Assembly (NCBI GenBank): GCA_001931875.2
Contig: MSJH02000841.1
Location: forward strand, 5,277-69,276
Source of the DNA: Byssochlamys sp. IMV 00236
Lineage: Eukaryota > Ascomycota > Eurotiomycetes > Eurotiales > Thermoascaceae
Reading direction: 5' to 3'
Length of the DNA stretch: 64,000 nucleotides
Under the pieces are notes generated by a model. That model was given only the letters and a program-made list of their open reading frames with translations, was not told where the DNA came from and searched no databases. A program made the position numbers and the translations under genes. Positions 11,188 to 23,400 of the stretch are shown here, in pieces (the first letter of the stretch is position 1; every line of letters starts with the position of its first letter).

Positions 11188-14109
11188 CTATGCAAGGTAC
11201 GAGTACCGGTTACCCTCTTCACGTTCCATGTAATCCTTCTCGATCAACCTAATGCGCAAAAAGAGAAAAAGGTCAGTGGCCGCGTTTCAAATCAGGTGGG
11301 GAGCAGGTGGTGTTGTCATACTTCTCAATGTTCTTCTTGATCTCAGCAGGTTCTAGCACACCACGACTCCGCGTCGCCTTGATTACCTCCGCCACCAATT
11401 CCGCGTGCGTGATGATCTTGCGACTCTTCATAATCCGAACAATAGCCGCCTGGGTCTCGTAATGTCGGTCGGCCGCCACCCGCTCGTGGGTCGTCTTGTT
11501 CTCTTCCTTCGTCTCCTTTAGCTGGATCTGGTTGATCTTGATCCTCATCTTCGCGTCCGAGAAGCTGGCGTTGTATGCGAATACATCAGTCGGGCTGATA
11601 TCCTTGCCCTTCGGCTTCTTCGACAACACCCGATATTTGGCGCATGCAAGCGATTGCAGCGTCCGTTTCAGCTCCGGATCGGCTATGGACTAGTCAGCAA
11701 TTGTATCATATTGGAATCGACAAAAGGGGGGAAGGAGGCACTCACAAAGTCCTGTGGCTTCTTGGATCTGAGGGTAACTGAGTGTTTCACCTTCAGGTAC
11801 ATCGTTGAAGAGCAATAGTACGATAGCCTGGAAGGAACTAACCACAAGCTCCTTGTCACCCTTGGGGAAACGGGCTCGCAGCTGGCAGTGTGCCAATTGG
11901 TGCTTCCAGTGGAGTTTCCGGCCATTATATTTGTTGTGGTAGAACTGCTCGAAGCCGTTGATAGCCTTCTGGACGTTTTGCGGTATCCGTACGGGGACGT
12001 CGGGATACGTAGGCCAGGCAGCGGACGACAGCACGTGCACATTGAGGTCCAATTCACGCTTCTCTCGTCGTTCGCGCTGCAGGGAATTGAAAGATGCCAT
12101 CTCATCGCGAGCCAAGTCCATGTCCTTGAACATCGATTCTAGATTGTGCGTGAAGCTAGATCCGCATTCTGAAGATTCGGTGTTAATATGGTCCAAAAAA
12201 GGGCCGTAACTATCTCGGGACTTACCTGTCTTTAACCGTGCCAGCATGCTCTTTTCGGCGTCGTCACTAGCACTTCTACCCATCAACAGACGCCGTGCGA
12301 GATCGTTCTTGTAGAACGCTTCGAAGACAGCCTTTCCGTGTACGAAGCGGAATAGATCCAAGACCTGATCTAGTTGTCTATTGAGTTCCGCATCTTCGTC
12401 CGCCAACGACACATCCTCCGTCTTCCTTCCCGGAAGCACTTTGAGCCCTCCCTTCAGAAGCATATCAACGTACTTGGCAATCATCTCACCCGTCTTGGGG
12501 TTGTCAGTACCCCAGCTGGACTCCGACTTTTTGCCCTTGTTCATGAACGTCTCGAAAGCCTCGCGGAGAGCATGGCCCAGGACTTCGTCCCTGTGGAATG
12601 ATTCCCTCCACGTATCATCAAGCTGTTTCTTGAATTCCAGTAACCGTACTACCATCTCAGACTCTCTCTCTTGGTCAAACACGATTGTTGAACCCTCATC
12701 TACTATGTGAGCACTGAAAGCAGATTTAAGCTTCGACCCGAGATTCCGACGCTCAAGTAAAGTATAAAGACGCTCGAGAGCGATCTGGTTGCCAGTGCGT
12801 AGTAGTCCCAAGACCTCGTTCTGATTGAGCAGTACATCTTCTTTTCGGGTGACAAGGTTCTCATCGAGAAGCTCAGCTAGCTTCTGTCTTGTGCTTCTGC
12901 TGAGGGAATACAGATCGCATCTGCTCACTTCACGGTCGATCAAACGGTGGGAATTCTCGACATACGTGGCGAGATACTTTTCAGCTTCTGCATCAGCCCA
13001 GGAGGCGAAGAAAGTCTCCGATTCAGCGAGCAACTGCGGCTCAAAGTCACTTGTATAGACACCAAGATCGTGGAACAATCCGATCGCCTGTCGTAGCAAT
13101 GTTGAGTCGAGTGACGTGGCGTTGTCTTCCTTTCGATCTGCTAGAATCAGATCACAGACACCTTGGAGGATCTTAGGTTTTAGTTCTGAATCCGAGAAGA
13201 TGTGAGAGCGGAACTGGATCAATCCCATTTCATGAATGACAGGAAAATCTTTCGAATGCAGGAGGAATGACTGATCCAGATAATAGAATATCCATCGGAT
13301 GGTGACCTATAAATTCCCGGACCGATTAGCATAGATGTGAATAGCCATTTGCGATGAAGACATACCAGCGTAGAGTTCCATGTATTCCACGCCGCAACGA
13401 CTGCTCGCAAAACCTCGACATTATCTCCATCCGCACTCCGACTCAGGAGACCTTGGCGCAGCTTCCCTGATATGTGCTCCTTGCACTCTTCTCGCAACCT
13501 CTTTGCCAGCACTGCAGCACGGCCCTGACGGCAGACATTCTCGGCCCCCTTATAAAGCTCCTCCAAGGACGTGTCCGGTTTTCGGTTGTCGAAGATCGCG
13601 ACCAGCGCAGCGTCCAGCTGAGCCCACACCTTATCAAAGTAAGCATCCTGGTTTAATCGCGGCCCTGCCCGCAGATTCTTCACGACGAGTTTCTTCGCAC
13701 CGGTATGGGGCGTGAAGTTGCTCGGTCGTGATGACGCATTGTAAGCTCGGGCTCTCAGAGCTGCAGGAGAGGTATCGGATCCTGAGCTCCTCTGCGCAAA
13801 TACCCCGCCAGCCTTGGGCTCCGAATTCGAGAAGTTATACATTTTCTCGGGGGAGATAAGGTCCTGTGTTCGGTCCAAGGCGGGCGAGTTAGCAGACGGG
13901 GACGAAGGACGGAGTCGCTTATACGTGGACGGTGAGGATGAATCGGGGTGTTGGTCCTTAACAAGGGGGGTATTGTTCCTTGCGAGCAATTCTGATATAG
14001 TAGTCTGCTGCTGCTGCTGCGACGCCTCGCCGTGATCGGAGAGTTTCCTCTTACCGATGGACTTGCGCTTGCCGCCTTTCTGTTCCGTGGCTCTCGAGTT
14101 CTGCTGCAT
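11188..14109 (-). CDS. cul4: Cullin, Cul4 type (scaffold of CRL4 ubiquitin ligase)
   Basis: Five exons on the minus strand: 14109-13366, 13306-12226, 12168-11746, 11682-11322 and 11248-11188 (889 aa). Cullins bind an adaptor at the N-terminus and the RING protein Rbx1 at the C-terminus; Cul4 uses DDB1 and acts in chromatin, replication and repair ubiquitination. The N-terminal ~115 residues are basic and low-complexity with a run of five Gln. Cullin repeats follow (WAQLDAALVAIF onward), then the cullin homology region (KMSYPQ-like ETLSYPQIQEAT) and the winged-helix tail. AAIVRIMKSRK gives the expected neddylation lysine at about Lys835, and the chain ends in the cullin-typical YSYLA. The last 61-nt exon (LIEKDYMERE) is separated by an intron. 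The long basic N-terminus and overall similarity favour Cul4 over Cul1 or Cul3. It lies downstream of nup192 on the same strand. Confidence 0.9.
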
Positions 14110-14856
14110 CTACCTGTGCTGTTCTGTGAACTATTATTGAGAGTGGAAGGCACAGGTGTCGCTGATTCAGAAGGGACCCAGACCGTCAGGTCATGGCAAT
14201 ATGCGCAGGATATTATATGTCGAGTTCGACGGTTGCTGCGGCTGACGGAGCGATAGACAAGTTCAAGTTGTTGGGATGATGCCGAGAGGTGATGGAAGGA
14301 GACGGAGCAAGCTTGGGCGGAGATAAGATAATACGCCCGCGCGGGTACCGAGGGGTCTGCCCTGTAAGTGCCTTTATACCACAATAAAGAGGATCACTTC
14401 TCAAACAAATATCGAGTTCGTTTTGGATATCTCTAGATCGTCGTCGTACAGGATTGATTTGGCTTACCTCTTGGAAGCCTGATTTTCCCAAATATATGCT
14501 GTCATTGCGGCGAATAAATGAAAATGATAAATACACACTACTGACAAAGCAACGACAATTAGTTAACTAGTTAACTAACTAATAGAGTACCGGTGCAGAA
14601 TAGAATTCACGAGCTTCAACTCGCCTTGGGATACGTTTCAATAACCATTTGTTTCCCTTAGTCTTTGTCTAAGAACAACTACGAGGACAATACACTATTG
14701 CAGCCGCCGCCGAAATGGGCAGGTTACTGAAGAATAAGGTCGGCACTCCGAATCCAGATTCATTCGACATATAATATCTTTCCTACGCCTATAGATTGCT
14801 CCAGTGTCATAGTACCTCCAGCAGCAGTGACACATGCCATTACTTCGTAAACGACC
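14110..14856. promoter_or_regulatory. cul4 upstream region and nup192 3' flank
   Basis: This carries the presumed cul4 promoter and 5' UTR. A TTAACTAG-type repeat lies at 14559-14583. No coding segment is needed to explain it. Confidence 0.4.
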
Positions 14857-17800
14857 TTAGGAAAACACCTTTGGCCCTGAACTCTGTCTAAACTCGCCGT
14901 CCTCAAACTAGGGTTTTCGTCAGATATGGCTTCATTGGAACAGAAAGCAACATGCAAGACTCACCTCGACAAAGTCTGTGGCAGTGATAAGAACCAAGTA
15001 AGACTTCACTAGATCTTCGAGTATGTCGTCGCTCCCCGCCGAGGTTACTCCACCGATTTTCGCAAATCGTTTGAATATCCCAACCATGCTTTGCCGGTTT
15101 TCTGCCAAGAAAGACCGCGTCTGTTCGAAGATTTGCTCATTGTGTACTCCACGCACTAAGACGGCAGAGACAATGACTCGCATGACAGACAGTAGAAGCT
15201 CGTAATACTTTCGCAGAGAGTTTTGGTTGTCGATGTCTGCAAACAGTTAGCTTGGCCAATCGGGCTGCAGTGGCGGGATACATACCAATTCCGATATCTG
15301 GATCAGCAGCGAAAAGTTGTGACTGCCGTACTGCCTGGAAAAGACCAGCGTTCAAAACATGGATAGCCCCTGGCTTGGTCTGTGACAGTTGCTGGAGTAA
15401 GGACAACAGAGCCTCGTAAAACGACAACAATAATGGGGTATCTGCATTGATCTAATTAGCTTTCGTACGCAATTGGTCACGGCAAAACCCACCGCTAGCT
15501 TGAGCGTTGCGGAACTCAGTAGGCAAGGCCCGCACAGCGTCTAAGAACATGCTTAGATAATTTGATTGAGAAATGCAGTCCGCTAAGTAGAAAGCGTTCT
15601 CTTGACTATCCAGAGTGGCCAGGAGATTCAATAAAAGTAGGGCAGAGACCCTGCAAGTCTCTTGACCGGCATATGCGTCGTCACATATCATCTCGACAAG
15701 GGCAGGGCCGGTGCTCTTCACCGTTTTTTGACTATGGCGTCTCAATGTGGCGTATCGCGGCCCTGACGAGGTGATCCGAGAGAGATACTGAGAGCAGATA
15801 TTGTAAAATGTCTCCCTTAGGGATAGGTTTCCAATAGCAGACGTGATGCCGCGAGTGCAAATTTGGAAAAGCTGGAAGAGTTTCTCATCTATCACGTCTC
15901 CACCCCTGCCGGACTGCGTCTTAGTTGCACCCGAGTCAAGTTTGCCAATGAGTGTCTCTGAAAGTCGTGCTAATTCGATCGCTTCAAATGCGTTCTCCAT
16001 GATGGCGACCTCCAGTTTCGGAAGAGCTAGTTGAATGGCATGCAGAATAAAGGTCGTCTGGCGTCCACTGTCTATGTCACAAGACGTGATAATGGCTGTG
16101 ACGAGTTCAGTCCACGATCGGAGTGCAAGATACCGGTTAAACCGGACTTGACGGCTCTGACTAGTTATGCGCAAGAAGATCATGAGCTCTTCAACTTCAG
16201 CAACGAATTGCTCTTCATCTTGTGGCTTCATGGCGCCACTCTGAAGCAATTCATCCTTTCTCAGCTGAACAAGTTCTTGAGCAGCTTCCAAGTCGTATAG
16301 GACCAGAGAAGCGTCCGCTTGAGCTTTTGCGCAGAGGTCAAAATCCACATCGGCAAGGAAATTCAACCTCGGCGGGTCAAACTGTCCCGAGATGTCCAGG
16401 TCTGCAAAGTCGAAGAGATCGAAGACGGTGGGATTAAAAACGGTCTCACCAGTCTCCAAGGAAGTTGTTCCGAATAAAGTAGATAAAATGTCTGCCTGGA
16501 GAGTCGGAGATCCAAGCTTAGCTGCGGATCGGATTTCTGTTAGGACATAGTCATATATGAGACTCCGACACACCAGAAACTCTGATAGAGAGGTTGCCGA
16601 GTCGGAGAGCCAGAATTCTTCAGCGGACACAGGCAACCCATCCCATAGAGTACTGGGACCGATGATTGGCTGACTCGCGAATGATGTGAAGAGGAAGCGA
16701 CTAGTACGTAATTCCATAAGTGCGAAAGGAGAAGAAAGTTTAGATGACCATAGATGTTTCAGCACTTCGAATGCCATACGCCTCAGATGTACCATCCAGG
16801 ACGTGATTATACCATCGGCTTCATCGGGATAAGTCTGGATGAACTCAACAATAGCATGCAGCAGGGACATCCCGTTTGAGAATAAGCTGTCTGGAGCAAC
16901 ATCGAGCACCGTACCAACACACGAGAAGCCAAGCAGCAGATGAGCCAAGGATGGCCTGTCTGTGATCATGTCAAGGCAGCTGTTCAGAAGTCCAAGTAGG
17001 CTCTCTCTGATGAGATACCCCGACGACTGAGGTCCGTATTCTAGCTCCCTCGGATCTGGTTGCATCTGTGATACTAGTGGACGTGCCACGCTGTCCACAT
17101 CGACATCCGTGCTCATAACCTCTACTATCTTGTTTGGAGATTTCCATCTTGAGAAATCGGGTGCTGACATCTTATTTAATTTTCGAGAGCTCGACAGTTT
17201 CTCCAACAGAGTCATAGAGGCGACAGTCAATTGCTGATGCCCAGTGCCGCAGTAGAGACAGAGATCTGGTATTACACCCAGGTTGTTTAGGATGCTGTCT
17301 TCAAAGGAAGCGAGTGACGAATTGGAGACCGTAGTTCTGCTACCACCCGTCTGTGACCGGACCAGAGGACGGACCACATTGAGGTAAGTTGACTGGAGCT
17401 CCAGTATCAGGTTCATAACTTCAATGCTCTTGAGCACAGCAAGGACAAGGATAGAGTCAGATGAGGCTCTGGCAATTTCTGATACATCCTGATGCGCGAC
17501 TGCAAAAAGGGATTTGATGACATCCTCATTGAAGAGCCACTCAGATACACGAGCAAACGGATGAAGCCGCATGTAAGTGTTCAGAGAAGACGATTTTAAA
17601 ACCGCCTCCGACGATACAGACGGCTGGTTGATGAGAACCACAAGATTTTCATTAAATGTTGCCAGACATGTCGCGGCGAAACTCAAGCAGTTGTACGCGA
17701 GCAGTCGGCCTTGGTTGTCGGCTAAATCGGGGACTTTTCGGGCTAATGCTTGGCCCAAGACAAAATCAATGTAAGGCTCGATACCGGGCATTCGATAAGA

Positions 17801-20112
17801 CGCCCCGAGAGACTCGGGGAAAGGTAGAGACAAGTGAACTTCGGCCAAATCAGAGCTGGGAGAAACGAGAGTGTGTATTAGGGAAACGAATGCGTTCGTC
17901 TGATCGAAACTCTCCCCAATTCTTTGAAACGCATGTCGCTCATGCCACACAGGAGGGTTAGAGACCATGGGAACCTTAGCAAGGCCGGGTGCATTTACTG
18001 TGGCCCCAGATATCCATTGATCAATGGACTGCCACATTTCGTTGCCATCGACGGACGTACGCTCCGTCATCAGCGATCGCAGAGCAGCGAAGGAACTTGC
18101 CCGTAGGTGAGTAGGAATAGAACCGCTGGACAATGTCAGCAAGATGCCAACAACATTGAACGTCGGATGATGTAGCATCCAATCTCTAATTGCCCGACTC
18201 TCCTTAGAGAGGTGTCCCATCAGACGAAGATAGCAGGTCAACATCACAGGACTCTCTGGTTCATTCATATCAGCCGGCTCGGATTTCCGTGTGTGAAGCA
18301 TGGTTTGCGAGGTCGATGGCTTTTCGGTGACCTTTGTCGCATAGAATTGAAGCTCAGCGAACATTTGAGTCCAATTCATTGAGGCTGATCGCCTGAACTT
18401 AGACATGTACTTCTCCTCTTCTGAAAGAAATCGATGTGCCGCAGTAGCGTTATCTTCCCCTTCCGATATTGAACATAGCATCTCGCAGAAGGCGCTGACG
18501 CGAGGAACAGTCTGTCGTTTTGACGCCCATTGTAAGAAGCCGTACAAGTTACCTTCCGGATCGGCCCAAAATTCTTGCGCGGCATCATGACGATGTTCAA
18601 AGGCGAACGCCATGACCATGAGGAATGACTCAAGGTGCGTCCGTGCCTCTACCAGGCCACGATGCAAGTTAGAAGTGAAACCGTCTCGAAGCGCGGTGAT
18701 TTGATTGAGCCTCTGAAGATCTTCCTCAGATTTGAGCATACGGACAGCATCCGGCATATTCGCAATGCAGGATTCTGCGAACATCTCAAGATGCTCCATC
18801 AGAAGAGACTTCAGGTAGTCCGAACAGTTGTCAGCTTCGAGAACCGTGGCCGTGCTCTCCTTCAGGAGTAGCGAAACCAATTCTCTCCTAGCAGGGTCAT
18901 GCCATTCATCGTTGCTGAGTCCGGCACATATGGCAAGCATGAAGTCCAGCGCTCCATCGTCTAGTGCAGCCATGAACTTTTTCGTACGATCATCGGACTC
19001 TTTATCGAGGTCGATACCCTGAAGCGGGGAGGCAGGTCCAGAATCAAAATACCACCCACTATATACTGCTAACCATAGCGCGGTCACAGTTGCATGGAAA
19101 TTAGGCAGGCTCCAGGGTTGACTGTCTTTAGAAGCCGTGATTGTCTGATGTAAACCTCGCGCCTCGCGAAGAGACCCTGAACCTTCTGGGGAGCCGTATT
19201 GAACAAACGATGCGATAATGGCAGGGATATAGTGGACCAGTAGCATATCAAATCGATCGAACTTCCGCATCTTTTCCAGAAGCAATCGGAGGTCTTCTGA
19301 ACTGGTAAAGTTACCTTTGAAAAGGTAGCAGAGGATCGCCCCCAGAGACTCATGCTGTTGCCCCAGACTAGTTCTTTGATATTCAATGGCTTCCATAACA
19401 TCAGGGTCCTCTGTCTGCCCTACTACCGACGCTTTATGGACCTGTTCGCCAAGAAGAAACAGCCATTTTTCGATTTCCCCCATGGAATCCATGGCTTTCC
19501 TAGCGAAGAGCGATCCATTTCGCAAGGGACCATTCTTCGTTTCAAGAACCTGAGCGACAGTCTCCTGCATAAGTTCTTGCACCTCCTCCCTTTCGACTTC
19601 AAATGACTCGCGAAGAATGAGCCGCAAACATTCTAACAAGAAGTGCCTGCGTTCGTGGAATTGCATGATCGCCGTGATGAGAGGAGTCCGATCTAGCTGC
19701 CGTGCATCATCCTGAGCAGCCATAAATAAAGCCGCCGCTTCCAATTCATCGATATTCAAGGCATCTGCTAGCTGCAGCGCTCCTTGCTGGAAGTCCTCGT
19801 TGATCGCATATTCGACATCACCAACTGTGATTTTTCCTATAGCTCGCGCAACTAGAATCAGAAAAAGCCCCGGACGAACCCAGTGGACCTACTAAAAGAC
19901 ATCTAGAGAAATGTAAACTAACCTGAAAGGACGGCTTGTCGGCTTTTGTCGCTTTTTGCGGGCTTGTCAAGCAGTTTCCTGAAATCCTGGATGTGAGCTT
20001 CGAGCTCCATGCATAGGCGTTCAATGTTCGGAATAGACGACTCTGAGAGCGTTGAGAGATCTTGGTACAGGCCACGCAGGCCGCCCAGCATCTCGACGTT
20101 GTCCAGAGCCAT
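14857..20112 (-). CDS. nup192: Nucleoporin Nup192 (Nup205 family, inner ring)
   Basis: Five exons on the minus strand: 20112-19923, 19836-15493, 15441-15286, 15236-14965 and 14907-14857 (1670 aa). Nup192 is a large alpha-helical solenoid of the inner ring of the nuclear pore complex. Recognition rests on the N-terminal block (GLYQDLSTLSE, LLDKPAKSDKSRQAVLSGK, NEDFQQGALQLADAL), FHERRHFLLECLRLIL, and the conserved C-terminal blocks TPLLLSFYEALLSLL, AGLFQAV, LFAADPDIGI and FLAENRQSMVGIFKR. All intron phases agree. The last intron was placed so that the tail reads FEDGEFRQSSGPKVFS, which fits the acidic, Phe-Ser-ended tail of relatives; a nearer acceptor would give an unrelated tail. Start MALDNVEMLGGLRGLYQDL is the first ATG in frame. 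Length matches the family. It is divergent from tel1. Confidence 0.93.
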
Positions 20113-20485
20113 GCTCGTTGGCGACCGGCAGAGGGCGATGTCGTCGGGGAGTGAAGCTCTCGAGCTGTGTTGACGCGGGCCAAAAATTCCCAAGGCGGAG
20201 AACGCGACGTCAAAACTCCGACTTACTGTCGGCGGAGCTCAATAATGATTCCCGCAACCCGGAACAGCTTCTGTTGCCCTGACCAGGGGAGCGCCCAAAC
20301 CAACAAAGGATGTCAAAGAAAACAGCTCTCTATTAACTCTCGTAACCATCGATTCAGTGCACCACATTGTCGTTTCTGTCATACTCACCATCGTATGGCT
20401 GCAAGATAAGAGCTGCAGGATGCGCCGATGATCCATGTACCACAGGTTGAGCTTGGTTGAATAATGCTCACCTGGGTTGTATACA
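20113..20485. promoter_or_regulatory. Bidirectional promoter of nup192 and tel1
   Basis: The two start codons are 373 bp apart on opposite strands, so promoter elements must be shared or interleaved. Open frames run through the interval on both strands, but none continues either protein family. Confidence 0.5.
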
Positions 20486-23400
20486 ATGGGGCAGATCACT
20501 CTCGACGGATCGCTTTTGCTACTGTCTTCTGACAAGCAGAAGGAGCGCACTGATGGCTTGGGAGGTATAAGTGCCCTATCGTCTTAACCTCAGCATTAAC
20601 TAAATCTCGCTAGACCTTAAGCACATTCTCCAGCAGAACAAGCAAAATGCAAGACTGTAAGACGACGACGAAGACTATCCCGATTTCTGGAACGGTATCA
20701 CTAATATGCATTATTTGTTTCAGAGATGCCTTGAGCGACAAAGCCTGCCACAAGGTCTTCGAGGCCCTCTTCCGGTTTGTTTCGGTCGAAAAGCCTACTT
20801 ATAATAGGTCCAAGAGCACGAAAGCAACATCGTCCTCGCGACTGTCAGCATGCGCGTCTGTTCTGCGGACAGCAGTGGAGGGGTCTCTGCGCAATCTGCG
20901 AACGAAGTCAGTCCATGCGGTTCTTCATCATATAATACAGACCATACCTGTGCCCGGGGAGGGGCTTTGGGAGACTCTTGCCAGCGACTACATAAAATGT
21001 TTGCGGACTTTGCTACAATATCCTCCCCATGTCGAACATCTAGGGGACCGTGAATGGCAAGATGCCGTGGATTTCTGTCTCCGGAGTCTTGCAGCGGTCG
21101 ACAATGAAGGCAATGAACTAAGCATCCGGATGAGCCATCGTTCATCTTCGGAAGCCTGGGAATCTAGCAGTACTCGGTTGACTCCTATGAGGAGGACCTC
21201 TAGTCAGGCTCCTAGATTGACCCAATCTGATGGCCAAGGCAACAGAGGCATTATCGAAGAACTTGTAATTTGTATCAAGCTGCTTACCTCCAGCTCAAAC
21301 GCCCCTGTTCACTCTACTTCCGAGAAGATTCTGAATGGGCTGACAGATTTCTTGATCTCATTCCCGCAAGCTGGCGGTGCTCACCAAGCTGCGTTTAGTA
21401 CGATCAATACAATTATCGGCAAGGTTCTATGTGACCAGTCCGATATTGTCCGCGAGTTCTTGCTTGACGTTATTCCCGTAATTCGGCGACTTTGGCACAC
21501 AAAGCTCACGGGGCTGAAAGATGAAATGTTAATGACTATTATGCGGTGCATGGATGTCCTGGTATACATGGCCCGGACAATGCCTTCGGAGTCACTGGCA
21601 GCGTCAATTGAAGGACTACTGGATACAATTCACTTGGACTATCTCAGAAGGACGGAAAAGGAAGTCTTGCAAATTGATGACCTCGTTTTCTATCCGGATT
21701 GTTCTATACGGCAAGACTCTCGATGGTTCGGTCCACGTCTTGGTAGTTATAAATCAGAGCACAATTGGACTGTTCTATGGACCATAGCGAGACTATCGGC
21801 CTTGTCGGATGATATGAACGCCCAGTTCACGCGACCGGTCGCAGATGAAGTTCCAAGCAAGAGGCAGCGTTCTCTTTCGAAAACCGAAGAGATTCTCCAA
21901 GATTCTTTCTCATCAACTGGCACTAGGAGAGCTTGCGCATTACAGCTGATACCTTTCATGATCGAAAGGCATATCGGCAACGCATCGAAACTGGAATTGC
22001 TCGAGCGTCTTCCTGTTAATATACTCGACGATAATGGCTTCTTGGCATCATGGACTCTGCTTGCAATTTCGAGGTTCGTCACAGTGCAATCGATCAAACT
22101 AACACTACTAAGTCCGGAACTGACAGTCAGTATCAACAGCGTTGGCAGTGATAGTTATACGAGGTCCCATTTGATTGGATCTAATTGGCGGCAGATCTGG
22201 GATCTAGCATCACGAGCTTCCGTTGTCCAAGTAACCTCGCGCGCAGCCTGCCATTTGATGCGAATAATCCTTCACCATCAGCTCTTACCGTATCCTGAAG
22301 CTGTAGAGAGTACTCGATTAATGCTATCATCAGTGGATTTGAAGGGCCCATCAGTCCTCTGCGACACTTCCTTGGCTTTTTGGACACTAGTTTCGAAGAT
22401 GTGTGCGACTGTCAGTCCGGGCCTTGGACTCGAGGCTTCGAAACAGATTTGCGGATGGCTCCGCGGAACCTGGTCAGTAGGTATGGGAATCTGTCCGAGA
22501 GAAACGGATTCGTGCTTTATTTGGCTGATATACAAAAGGGACCGCCACAGATAGAACCACAATTTCCCAGGTAGCAACATTTGCACGCCCTTTCGATCTA
22601 TTGAACCTTCTGCTTGCCTGCACTAATAGATCAATATCGTTTTCGAGCGTGGAATTTCGCGGCGTGGCAGGTTCATTCGGTAGAAATTGGTTCAATTGCC
22701 ATCGCAACCGGAGCTTGCATGAATTTCTCTTCTCAGTAGGGGAAGATCAGTCTTCAAACCCAGTGTGGTCTGCAGAAGAGACGGTCATTCGGCTGGAGGC
22801 AGCAACACGGCAAGATCCAGCAGATCTCGTAATGATTGAACTGCTGCAAGCAAAGATTGACGCCTTTGCCCAGGCCTGGAGAGAACTATCTGGTGATAAA
22901 TCATTTTACATCGCAGTTGACCTCGTGCAGATATTTGTTTCCTTGTGCGCAGTGGCGGTTCTCTTCACTGAGTGTCTCCCAGGGTCACACGGTTCCCAAT
23001 TGCAGGATCTACAGAAGAGTACCCGTAGTCTGTGGGAAGATGTATGCTTATTCTTGGCATCTCGTGAGGTCGATTATCTTCAAGCAGGTTTGGAGGTGTT
23101 ATATCCGTTGGTCTCCTCAGCTCCACAATTGAATGATTCCAAGGACGTTGTCTCAAGTGCTCTTTATGCCCTTGTGCCGCCGATAGTTGAGGTCCTTGAA
23201 CGAAGTAGACAATCGCAGCCGACAGACTCTTTAGCTCTTGATCCCGAATCAATGGACCTTGATGATCCGTTCTCAGACCGCATGGGTCAAGAAGCAGCCG
23301 ATGATTCTATTACTGCGTTGAACCGAGAAGCTGTGCCGACACTACCAGATAATACCACATTCCGACGTTTCATGACAATCCGGCTTTCGATATTCCAGAA

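Noticed and set aside
14760..14957. 65-codon frame as the Nup192 C-terminal exon
   Set aside because: The acceptor at 14908-14909 gives a short acidic tail ending in VFS that fits relatives, while this frame gives an unrelated tail and needs a very short intron.
20239..20550. 103-codon minus-strand frame between nup192 and tel1
   Set aside because: It overlaps the first tel1 exon antisense and has no recognisable features.
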